The position numbers were made by a program, and so were the translations under genes. The notes beneath the pieces were generated by a model. That model did no database searches, was not told the origin of the DNA, and saw only the letters and a list, made by a program, of their open reading frames with translations. DNA of 7,509 bases from CAWVVV01 sp964629165 (GTDB taxonomy: Bacteria > Verrucomicrobiota > Verrucomicrobiia > Opitutales > Oceanipulchritudinaceae). The stretch spans positions 1 through 7,509 of the forward strand of contig CAZVQJ010000146.1 in assembly GCA_964629165.1 (NCBI GenBank), read 5' to 3'. Below are positions 1 through 6,800 of this stretch, piece after piece (the first letter of the stretch is position 1; every line of letters starts with the position of its first letter).

Positions 1-80
1 TGCACGCCAAGGTCCTTGCCTTCCGGGCCCGCAAACGGCTGCGTCTACTCTGGAACGAATCGAAAGGAGACAACCGATGA
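1..80 (+). CDS. C-terminal end of a probable ECF-type RNA polymerase sigma factor (5' partial)
   Basis: An open frame enters from the left edge in the third reading frame and stops at the TGA at 78-80. The visible tail reads HAKVLAFRARKRLRLLW, then about eight polar residues. An Arg/Lys-rich helix of this kind (xxxRARKRLRxL) ends region 4.2 of sigma-70 family proteins, especially ECF sigma factors, where it follows the helix that contacts the -35 element. The stop overlaps the next start codon as ATGA, and that next gene encodes a single-pass membrane protein. A sigma factor followed by a membrane-anchored partner is the usual ECF arrangement. Only about 25 residues are visible, so the assignment rests on this short motif plus context. 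Another helix-turn-helix protein with a basic C-terminus is possible. Confidence 0.5.
   Translation, partial: HAKVLAFRARKRLRLLWNESKGDNR
63..70 (+). promoter_or_regulatory. Ribosome binding site of the membrane protein gene
   Basis: AAAGGAGA lies inside the end of the upstream gene, with 7 bases between AGGAG and the ATG at 77. It is the only well-placed, strong Shine-Dalgarno sequence in the window. It fixes the start of the membrane protein and shows that this gene is translated efficiently although it overlaps the upstream stop codon. Confidence 0.75.
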
Positions 81-586
81 AAAACGACAGACATGAGGAC
101 GAGCGCTTCATCCGGGCCTTGCGCGCCGGACCGCCCCGGGCGTCGTCCACCTCGACTGGTTTTGCGCGGCGCGTCGAAAACGCCTGGAGGACGTCGGCCG
201 CCGGGGAAGCCGGATCCCGGGGGACCCGATCGGTCTCGCTTTGGCACTTCCTCGCTCCCGCTCTCGCCCTCGCGATGCTCGCAGGGATGGTTTTCTGGAT
301 GGTTGACGGCTCTGGGCAAAGCCCTCTGCGGCCGGGAGCGGGACCTGCGTCGCTTGCGCGCGAGAGCCATCATCCGCAGGTTCCCCCGCCGATGGCGGTT
401 CGCCGCAAAATGCCGTCGGATCCGCTGGCGCGGGTTTCCTTCGTCTCGGTCGACGAAACACTCCAGCAACCGTACCTGAACGAGTCGCGGTTGCTTGCAG
501 ATGATGCTGTCCGGACGGTGCGGCTGGTGGCACAGAACTTCTTTCCTGAGAAGGTGATCAATCGGGCGGAGCGCGTATTCGACTGA
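77..586 (+). CDS. Single-pass membrane protein, probable anti-sigma-like partner of the upstream sigma factor
   Basis: A 169-residue protein whose start is set by a good ribosome binding site and the ATGA overlap with the upstream gene. Residues 1-54 are polar and rich in Arg, Ser and Gly, and would be cytoplasmic. Residues 55-76 form one clear hydrophobic membrane segment. The remaining roughly 90 residues would lie outside; they start with a Pro/Gly/Ser-rich linker and end in a more structured part with VRLVAQNFFPEKVINRAERV. I see no zinc-binding HxxxCxxC signature of ZAS-type anti-sigma factors and recognise no named domain. The anti-sigma role is inferred only from topology and the coupled position behind a probable sigma factor. 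It could equally be a membrane protein of unknown function encoded in the same operon. The coding frame is convincing, the function is not. Confidence 0.6.
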   Translation: MKNDRHEDERFIRALRAGPPRASSTSTGFARRVENAWRTSAAGEAGSRGTRSVSLWHFLAPALALAMLAGMVFWMVDGSGQSPLRPGAGPASLARESHHPQVPPPMAVRRKMPSDPLARVSFVSVDETLQQPYLNESRLLADDAVRTVRLVAQNFFPEKVINRAERVFD

Positions 587-647
587 AACTTGCGGAGCAC
601 CCGATCGCCCGACGGCGTCTGCAGGGAGAGGGTAGCCAACCCAACAC

Positions 648-665
648 CAAACCCTCAACGGTTTG
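648..665. terminator. Hairpin between convergent genes (possible terminator)
   Basis: CAAACC at 648-653 pairs with GGTTTG at 660-665 around a six-base loop. It sits 61 bases past the stop of the plus-strand membrane protein and downstream of accA on the other strand. There is no T-run on either side, so it is a weak candidate for an intrinsic terminator. Confidence 0.3.
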
Positions 666-666
666 A

Positions 667-688
667 CCGGAGGGCGGTTATTCTCCGG
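667..688. terminator. GC-rich hairpin between convergent genes (possible bidirectional terminator)
   Basis: CCGGAG at 667-672 pairs perfectly with CTCCGG at 683-688 around a ten-base loop. It begins one base after the preceding hairpin, so the two could stack or act together. It lies between the 3' ends of the membrane protein gene and accA, where transcription from both sides has to stop. No T-tract follows, so factor-dependent termination or a simple RNA-stabilising end is also possible. Confidence 0.35.
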
Positions 689-700
689 CCCGCATGATGC

Positions 701-714
701 CGTGACCCGTGACC
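701..714. repeat. Tandem 7-base repeat CGTGACC x2
   Basis: Two perfect adjacent copies of CGTGACC lie in the short gap between the convergent genes, about 20 bases beyond the stop codon of accA. The repeat is short enough to be chance and no function can be assigned. Confidence 0.4.
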
Positions 715-735
715 GAGCGTGAGGTTCCGGCCGCT

Positions 736-1734
736 TCAGCCAGCGTGTGACGCGGCGACGGCAGTGTCCTCTTCGAACTCACCCATGCGGCGATACTTCG
801 CGTAGCGCTGTTCGAGGAGGTCCGCCGTGCTCAGCTTGCCGAGTTCAGCCAGATGCGCGCGGAGGGCGTTGCGAACGGTCGCGGCGGCCGCTTCGACATC
901 GCGATGGGCCCCGCCGAGAGGCTCTTCGACGACCGCGTCGGCCACCCCTTGGTCCATCAGTTCGCGTGCGCCCAGCTTGAGCGCATTCGCCGCTTGCTCG
1001 GCAAACTTGCGGTCCCGCCAGAGGATGGCGGCACAACCCTCGGGCGGAATGACGGAGTAATAAGCGTGCTGTTGCACCAGGAGCCGATCGACGACGGCGA
1101 TGCCAAGGGCACCTCCGCTGCCTCCCTCACCGATGATGATGCCGAGAAGGGGGACTCTCAGCAGGGTCATTTCCCGCAGGTTGCGGGCGATCGCCTCGCT
1201 CACATGACGTTCTTCCGACCCTACGCCGGCGTAGGCTGCCTTGGTGTCGATGAACGAAATGACGGGGAGAGCAAACTTCTCCGCCAACTGCATCAGACGC
1301 AGGGCCTTTCGGTAGCCTTCAGGGTGAGGCATGCCGAAATTGCGCCGCAGGTTCTCCTTTACGTCGCGCCCCTTCTGCTGGGCGATGATCATGACCGGTT
1401 TGCCGTCGAAATCAGCAGTTCCCCCGATCAGGGCCTGGTCGTCCCCGTAGGCACGGTCACCGTGCAACTCCTGAAAGTTCGTGAAAATACGATGGATGTA
1501 ATCGAGTGAATAAGGGCGCCGCGGATGTCGCGCCAATTGCACGCGTTGCCACGGACTCAGGTTTGTGTAGATTGCCCGCTTGGTCTCTTCGATGCGGGTC
1601 TCGATCGCAGCAACCTCGGCGGAGACATCGAAATGATGCTCGCGGGAAGTGTCCATGAGCGCATCCAACTGCCGCTGCAGATCACGCAGCGGACGCTCAA
1701 ACTCGAGGAGAAACTCCGGTGTATCGCTCGCCAT
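736..1734 (-). CDS. accA: Acetyl-CoA carboxylase, carboxyltransferase subunit alpha
   Basis: AccA pairs with AccD to form the carboxyltransferase that moves the carboxyl group from carboxybiotin on AccB to acetyl-CoA, making malonyl-CoA for fatty acid synthesis in the cytoplasm. The 332-residue product has the family's full order: an N-terminal helical part starting FLLEFERPL (8-16), TNLSPWQRVQLARHPRRPY (57-75), FQELHGDRAYGDD (87-99), QQKGRDVKENLRRNFGMPHP (119-138), and the glycine-rich oxyanion loop GEGGSGGALGIA (202-213), then YYSVIPPEGCAAILW. Its length is close to the roughly 320 residues of other AccA proteins. I chose the ATG at 1734 because the family normally begins a few residues before the FLxFExP motif; a GTG at 1767 would add 11 residues, and neither has a good ribosome binding site. 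One oddity is the usually invariant DTPGAYPG, which here reads DTKAAYAG (163-170). accD is not in the window. Confidence 0.96.
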   Translation of the reverse strand: MASDTPEFLLEFERPLRDLQRQLDALMDTSREHHFDVSAEVAAIETRIEETKRAIYTNLSPWQRVQLARHPRRPYSLDYIHRIFTNFQELHGDRAYGDDQALIGGTADFDGKPVMIIAQQKGRDVKENLRRNFGMPHPEGYRKALRLMQLAEKFALPVISFIDTKAAYAGVGSEERHVSEAIARNLREMTLLRVPLLGIIIGEGGSGGALGIAVVDRLLVQQHAYYSVIPPEGCAAILWRDRKFAEQAANALKLGARELMDQGVADAVVEEPLGGAHRDVEAAAATVRNALRAHLAELGKLSTADLLEQRYAKYRRMGEFEEDTAVAASHAG

Positions 1735-1786
1735 AGGAAAAATACCAAATTCAGAGGCAACGCGCACGAGTGGCGTGCGTCGAGGG

Positions 1787-1806
1787 AAAATTCCCCTGCC
1801 GGGGGA
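1787..1806 (-). terminator. Weak terminator-like hairpin between the TPR gene and accA
   Basis: Read on the minus strand, TCCCC (1806-1802) pairs with GGGGA (1796-1792) around a five-base loop and is followed by ATTTT. It begins 17 bases after the stop of the TPR gene. The T-run is short, so it may be a leaky terminator or attenuator ahead of accA, or just a GC-rich inverted repeat. Confidence 0.35.
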
Positions 1807-1823
1807 GAGTGGAAACTGCCTCC

Positions 1824-2171
1824 TCAGTCACCGGATTCGCCTTTCAGCTCAGCTTTCCAGCCCTTGATGCGAGCCTGCGCACCATATTCTTCTGCCTTTT
1901 CCTTGTTCCCACGCTCCATCCAGATACGCGAAAGGGTAGTGTTCGCGTGCACGTCGTCCTCATCAAGACTCAAGGCCCGTTCTGCGGCCACAAGGGCGGC
2001 ATCGAGATCGCGCTGATCAAAATGGACCTCGGCTTTTGCCAACCAGGCAGAGAAACAAGCTGGGTCCCGACCAATCGCTTCTGCGAGCAAGGTGAGGGCA
2101 GCGGTGTGATGGCCGAGAGTGAACTCGAAAGTCGCTTCATCAACGAGATCCTGTACCGGGCGTGCATCCAT
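1824..2171 (-). CDS. Small TPR-repeat protein
   Basis: A 115-residue soluble protein made almost wholly of tetratricopeptide repeats, helical hairpins that bind other proteins. The repeats lie at about residues 8-37, 40-72 and 74-105. The middle one is the most canonical, with W43, L44, A47, the A58/A59 pair, A63, A66 and a DEDD turn. There is no signal peptide or membrane segment, so it should be cytoplasmic. The ATG at 2171 is the only usable start: an in-frame TAG lies four codons upstream and no good alternative follows. It is preceded by GGTGAGGAG directly against the ATG, closer than a normal Shine-Dalgarno spacing. It lies 89 bases upstream of accA on the same strand, so cotranscription is possible, but a weak hairpin lies between them. 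The partner protein is unknown and the fold gives no enzymatic role. Confidence 0.85.
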   Translation of the reverse strand: MDARPVQDLVDEATFEFTLGHHTAALTLLAEAIGRDPACFSAWLAKAEVHFDQRDLDAALVAAERALSLDEDDVHANTTLSRIWMERGNKEKAEEYGAQARIKGWKAELKGESGD

Positions 2172-2270
2172 CTCCTCACCCTACGTCCATCGGACATCCC
2201 TGCAACTCCTCACATGGCGAGCCTTTCGCTCTTGCCGGGTCATCTTCACACGTCCTCAAATCATGGCTTC
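2172..2270. promoter_or_regulatory. Divergent intergenic region between the TPR gene and the SET gene
   Basis: This stretch of about 100 bases separates the minus-strand TPR-accA pair from the plus-strand SET-xth pair, so promoters for both directions should lie in or near it. I could not find a convincing sigma-70 -35/-10 pair on either strand; a TTGCCG at 2232-2237 has no good -10 at the right distance. If the SET gene starts at the alternative ATG at 2214, the region shrinks to 42 bases. Confidence 0.4.
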
Positions 2271-2816
2271 ATGATCCCGAACCATTTTCGACGCCCCCCC
2301 GCCCAGTTGGTCAATGCGTTCTGCGAGATCCGGTTTTCCCCCATCCATGGGAGGGGCATCTTTTCCCGGCGCCGAATCCCGAAGGGGGTGAAAATGATCG
2401 AATATCGGGGGGAGCTGATCGACAAGGCAGAGTCGAATCGCCGGGGCCTCGAGCTTTTCGAGAAATCGAAGGAAACAGGGGGGGCATCAGTTTACATTTT
2501 CACCTTGAACGAGACCCACGACCTCGACGGGAACAAGCCATGGAATCCGGCCCGATTGATCAACCATTCCTGCGATCCGAACTGCGAGATGGTCGATGAA
2601 GACGGGAAGCTTCTTCTCTATACCTTGCGCGAAATGAGGCCTGGAGAAGAGCTGACCTTCGACTACGGTTACGATATCGAACACTTTCTCGATCACCCCT
2701 GTCGCTGCGGAGCCCCCAACTGCGTTGGCTACATCGTCTCCCGCGCGCAATGGCCGCGACTGCGGAGAATCCTCAAACTGCCCCGCCTGGGGCTCACACC
2801 CTCTCGTTCGTCATGA
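2271..2816 (+). CDS. SET-domain protein (probable protein-lysine methyltransferase) with post-SET zinc motif
   Basis: SET enzymes transfer a methyl group from S-adenosylmethionine to a protein lysine. This 181-residue protein is nearly a bare SET domain. SPIHGRGIFS (23-32) is the N-terminal SAM-binding motif, IEYRGELI (43-50) follows, RLINHSCDPNC (95-105) is the pseudoknot motif that holds SAM, and GEELTFDYGY (125-134) carries the catalytic tyrosine, probably Y132. A post-SET CxCxxxxC (C144, C146, C151) should bind zinc together with C101, as in eukaryotic SET enzymes. The tail is basic. The frame is open far upstream, but that part overlaps the TPR gene antisense. I prefer the ATG at 2271, just before the domain; an ATG at 2214 would add 19 residues, and neither has a Shine-Dalgarno. 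Its stop overlaps the exonuclease III start (ATGA). The substrate is unknown; ribosomal or nucleoid proteins are possible. Bacterial SET proteins are patchily distributed, consistent with old transfer. Confidence 0.92.
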   Translation: MIPNHFRRPPAQLVNAFCEIRFSPIHGRGIFSRRRIPKGVKMIEYRGELIDKAESNRRGLELFEKSKETGGASVYIFTLNETHDLDGNKPWNPARLINHSCDPNCEMVDEDGKLLLYTLREMRPGEELTFDYGYDIEHFLDHPCRCGAPNCVGYIVSRAQWPRLRRILKLPRLGLTPSRSS

Positions 2817-3574
2817 GAATCGTCAGCTGGAACGTCAACGGCATGCGAGCCGTTATCGGCAAGGGATTTCAAGAGTTTCTTGATCGCGCGGACAGCGATA
2901 TTATCTGCCTGCAGGAGATCAAGGCACGCGCCGAGCAGGTCGAATTTGAATGGCCCCGCGACTACACCGTCTTCTGGAACTCAGCCACCCGGGCCGGTTA
3001 TTCCGGAACGTTGGTTGCCACGCGGGAGGTTCCCCGGCAGGTCTGGCAAGGCATCGGTGAGGCGGAGGGCGATGCCGAAGGCCGTGTCCAGACCCTCGAG
3101 TTCGAGAACTTTTTTCTCGTCAATGTCTACACGCCAAACGCGGGGAACGGACTTGTGCGCCTCGCCTTCCGCACCCTGCAGTGGGACCGTCAGTTCCGCA
3201 AATATTGTGAACGGCTCAACGCCCGCAAACCCGTTATCTTCTGCGGGGACCTGAACGTCGCCCATGCCGAGATCGATCTCGCGAACCCGAAAACGAACCG
3301 AAAGAACGCAGGGTTTACGGACGAGGAACGCTCGGAGTTCACGGCGCATCTGGCCACCGGGTTTCTCGACACCTTCCGCATCCTGCATCCGGATGAACCG
3401 GACCACTATACCTGGTGGAGCTTCCGCAGTGGAGCGCGTGCACGCAATGTCGGTTGGCGGATCGATTATGTCTGCATTTCGGAGGTGCTCCGCCCGGCTC
3501 TCAAGGACGCCTTTATATGGCCACAGATCACGGGCAGCGACCATTGCCCGGTGGGTGTCGATTTGGCATTTTAG
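2813..3574 (+). CDS. xth: Exonuclease III / AP endonuclease
   Basis: This enzyme cuts DNA 5' to abasic sites during base-excision repair and trims 3' blocking groups; some members also act as 3'-5' exonucleases. The 253-residue product has the whole endonuclease/exonuclease/phosphatase fold. RIVSWNVNGMR contains the metal-site N7. CLQEIK carries metal-binding E35. VNVYTPNAG (103-111) holds the Tyr-Thr-Pro-Asn motif. CGDLNVAH has D146 and N148, NVGWRIDYV has D218, and GSDHCPV carries the D243-H244 pair. Nothing essential is missing. The wording (YTPNAG, GDLNVAH, GWRIDY) is closer to the ExoA/APE1 type than to E. coli XthA. I start it at 2813 because families begin M-[RK]-I-V-S-W-N-V-N-G; an upstream start at 2750 would add 21 unlike residues. 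The start overlaps the SET stop by 4 bases with no Shine-Dalgarno, so it is probably translationally coupled. Confidence 0.96.
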   Translation: MRIVSWNVNGMRAVIGKGFQEFLDRADSDIICLQEIKARAEQVEFEWPRDYTVFWNSATRAGYSGTLVATREVPRQVWQGIGEAEGDAEGRVQTLEFENFFLVNVYTPNAGNGLVRLAFRTLQWDRQFRKYCERLNARKPVIFCGDLNVAHAEIDLANPKTNRKNAGFTDEERSEFTAHLATGFLDTFRILHPDEPDHYTWWSFRSGARARNVGWRIDYVCISEVLRPALKDAFIWPQITGSDHCPVGVDLAF

Positions 3575-3593
3575 CCCCCTCCGGAGAAGGGGC
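3574..3593 (+). terminator. Hairpin at the end of the exonuclease gene (weak terminator candidate)
   Basis: GCCCC starting at the last base of the stop codon pairs with GGGGC at 3589-3593 around a ten-base loop, which itself contains the palindrome CTCCGGAG. No T-run follows, so it may only protect the 3' end of the mRNA. Confidence 0.25.
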
Positions 3594-3736
3594 GTCGCGC
3601 CTGCGCCAAGTCCGTCCCTTTCTCGATCTGACTGTCCGGCTTTGGGTCTCGTTGCGGCCGGAACAAAAAATCTTATGGTTGTTCGTACCCCGGTGGCGAT
3701 CGTGGATCCGATTGAGGGATAACCATGACCGGCTGC

Positions 3737-3763
3737 CAGGGGACGTCCGGCCCTGTTCTCTCA
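3737..3763 (+). terminator. Second weak hairpin in the gap before the lyase gene
   Basis: CAGGG at 3737-3741 pairs with CCCTG at 3751-3755, and the loop contains most of the palindrome GGACGTCC (3741-3748). A pyrimidine run (TTCTCTC) follows. This could end the SET-xth transcript, or the palindrome could be an operator for the lyase gene. The rest of the 242-base gap (3575-3816) holds no gene I can support. Confidence 0.25.
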
Positions 3764-3816
3764 CTTCCTCGAAGGGCGGAGGTTTCTGTTCACATTCACC
3801 TGAATCCGTTTCTCCT

Positions 3817-3879
3817 ATGCTGAAGTTAACTCTCCCCATGGCCTTGTCCTTTCTGGCCATCGGGTCTCTCTCGTTTGCC
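3817..3879 (+). other. Signal peptide of the PL11 lyase
   Basis: Residues 1-21 have a short positive start (K3), a hydrophobic core (about LPMALSFLAIG) and a small-residue end, SFA before DTV. This fits Sec export and cleavage by signal peptidase I. There is no lipobox cysteine, so the protein should be released into the periplasm or outside, not lipid-anchored. Confidence 0.8.
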
Positions 3880-6800
3880 GATACCGTAAATCTGGCACCC
3901 GATGCTGTTTCCCAGCTCGACATCGCCGGCACAGATGACGCGCCCACCGTATCGGCCGTCAATCCGGCGACCGATACCATCTACACCCGTGCCCGCGATT
4001 TCGTGAATAGCGCGGTGCGTGGCAATCTCGCCTACATTCGCTTCGATCTCTCTTCCCTGAGTAACCCCTCCATTCAATCCGCCCGCTTCACCTTGACGCG
4101 GGTCGGCAATGATTCGGTTGTCACCGGCCGCGTGGCGCTTCACGGGCTGCTGAACGTGCCCGGCAACGCGCCCCAAGACTGGGATGCCAACGGCTTTTCG
4201 GCTGGGGACGAGTTTGACGTCAGCATGTTTGCGGACGACGTCGCCAGCGTGGGCGCCTCCCCCGTCAACCTCGCCAATGTTGCCGATTTTTCCGTCGATG
4301 AATCGGTGTCCGGAAACACTGTCACGCTGGAGTCCGAGGCGTTTGTCCAGTTCATCCAGGAGCGTGCGGACGATAACGGACTCGTCACCCTCCTCCTGAA
4401 TATGCCGAGCCAGGGTGCAGGCAATGACAAGGCGATCCTCTACGCTTCGAGTCAGTATGCCGACGAGGCACTGCGGCCGAACCTCGAGATTGTCTATTTC
4501 GATGCGAACCTGCCGTCGCCTCCGGAGAATCTTGCGGTGACGAACATCGCCTTCTCCGTGTCTCCGTCGGTGACATTGGCCTGGGACAATGTGGCGGGTG
4601 CTCTTTCCTACAAACTCTACCGCCGTGAAGCGGGCGAAACCGATGCCACGCTCCTCGATACGGTGAGCACTTCGACGCTGATCGATGCGAACGTCAGCCT
4701 TCTGGGGACCTACTATTATTCGGTCGCGGTCGTGACTGACAGTGGCGAGTCCATTCCGTCGCCGGAGATTGTTGTGAACATCTCTGATCCGGGTGAAGGG
4801 GCTCCTGAGGTTCCCGCAGGAATCTCCCTGTCGGTTGCTGAAACGGACACGATCGGCCTTGGTTGGGACGCCAGTGCCGGCGCCATTTTCTATGATATCC
4901 ACCGTTCTGATCAGCCGGACCGGGGCTACACGCTGCTGAACTCGACCACGACCAACAGCTTTGTCGATGCGGTGGGGATTGAATCGTATCAGACATACTA
5001 CTACATCATTAGCGCGACCGGTGCCGGCGGCATGTCCGCCTTCAGCCCGCCCTATCGGGTGGATCCCCGCTTTGATCCGTCCGTCACGCCACCCGCAAAT
5101 CCGGGCAACCCTTCAGTCGTGCAATCGGATACCTTCTCCCTCGAATTGTCCTGGGATCCCGCAGCCGGCGCCGAAGGCTATTACGTTTACCGTTCGACGC
5201 AGCCCGACCGCGGCTTCCATCTTCTTGGGGTCGTCGAGACAAACTCGATCCTCGACGATTACGCACTCTATCCGGAACACCCGTATTACTACGAAATTTA
5301 CGCGGTGAATTCCGGTGGATTCTCCGAGCAACCGGCAACGTTCCAGGTCAGCGAGTCGATTGCGACCTACCGGAGAATGGAGAATCTGACACGGGCCCCG
5401 GTCGCGGTGGAAACCGAGGACGGGGTCTACGTCGGCTGGCGCATGCTCGGCACCGATCCAGCGACAATCGCGTTCAACCTCTACCGCGATGGCCTGAAGC
5501 TGAACAGCGATCCGGTCGAGGATAGCACGAATTTCCTCGATGCTGGCGGAAACGCCGCGTCGAGCTATGAGGTCCGTGCAGTCATCGATGGCGTCGAAAT
5601 GCCGGGGACGTCGCCGGTGAATGTTCTGCCGACCAACTATCTCCCGATCCCGCTTCAGGTCCCGGTTGGAGGCACGACGCCCGATCTCGTGGAATATACC
5701 TATTCTGCGAATGATGCCAGCGTGGCCGATCTCGATGGAGACAACGAGTATGAGATCATCTTGAAATGGGACCCGAGCAACGCCCAGGACAATTCCAATG
5801 CCGGGTATACAGGGAACGTCTATATCGATGCCTACAAGCTCGACGGCACTCTTCTCTGGCGGATCGACCTCGGCCGGAATATCCGGGCCGGTGCGCACTA
5901 TACGCAGTTGATGGTCTATGATCTCGACGGTGACGGCCGGGCCGAGGTCGTCATGAAGACGGCTGACGGTACAATCGACGGCATGGGCACGGTGATCGGC
6001 GATCCCAATGCAGACTGGCGCAACGAAGGGGGCTGGATCCTTGAGGGTCCCGAGTTCCTCACCGTCTTTGACGGCATGACCGGGGCGATCCTCGACACGA
6101 TCGACTATGTCCCACCCCGCGGCAACGTGATCGACTGGGGTGACGACTACGGTAATCGTGTAGACCGTTTCCTTGCTGGGATCGCATACTTCGATGGCGT
6201 GCGCCCGAGCTACTTCACCGCCCGCGGGCAGTATTATGGTCAGGGCGGCCTCCCGGGAAGAACAGTCATCGCCGCTTATGATCTCGTCGAAGGCAATCTC
6301 GTTGAGCGATGGGTCTTTGATACAAACGACACAGGCCAGGCATACGCCGGCCAAGGGCACCACCAGCTGAGCGTGGGCGATGCCGATGCGGATGGTCGGG
6401 ATGAAATCATGTATGGTGGCATGGTCATCGATGATGACGGGACCGGTCTCTACACCACCCAACTCGGCACCGGCGATGCCATGCACTTCGGCGATTTAGA
6501 TCCCACCCGACCCGGGTTGGAGCTGTTCGCAGTGAAGGAAGACGCAAACTCGCCGGTCCATGTCGAATATCGTGATCCTGCCACCGGCGAATTGATCTGG
6601 GGCTGGTTCAACGCCCGTGACACCGGCCGTGGACTCACCGCAGATATCGACCCCACCTACCCGGGCGCCGAACTCTGGGGCGCGGCAAACGTGAACGTTT
6701 GGTCTGCCCAAGGCGACGTGATCGGAACCGTTCGGCCGTCGATCAACTTCGCAACCTGGTGGGATGGCGATCTCCTGCGAGAGTTGACCGATGGTAACTC

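Noticed and set aside
853..1509. 218-residue plus-strand open frame inside accA
   Set aside because: The minus strand encodes a full, conserved AccA here; the opposite frame shows no motif.
1735..1767. GTG start at 1767 for accA
   Set aside because: It adds 11 residues not typical of the family and has no Shine-Dalgarno; the ATG at 1734 places the conserved FLxFExP motif at the usual distance from the start.
1770..2270. N-terminal extension of the SET protein by up to 167 residues
   Set aside because: It would overlap the TPR gene antisense along its whole length, has no SET-like or other domain, and the family begins close to the HGRG motif.
2750..2812. 21-residue N-terminal extension of exonuclease III
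   Set aside because: The family starts directly at the MRIVSWNVNG-type motif, and the extension lies within the end of the SET gene with no resemblance to known members.
3675..3722. 15-codon open frame in the gap before the lyase gene
   Set aside because: It has no ribosome binding site and is too short to separate from chance.
3826..4902. 358-residue antisense open frame across the start of the lyase gene
   Set aside because: It runs opposite the signal peptide, CBM96-like and FN3 domains and shows no domain of its own.
5113..6486. 457-residue antisense open frame across the lyase gene
   Set aside because: Its translation is a monotonous run of Ile, Val, Asp, Arg and His with no recognisable motif. 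It is the expected shadow of a GC-rich, Asp/Gly-rich gene, and the sense strand has clear PL11 signatures.
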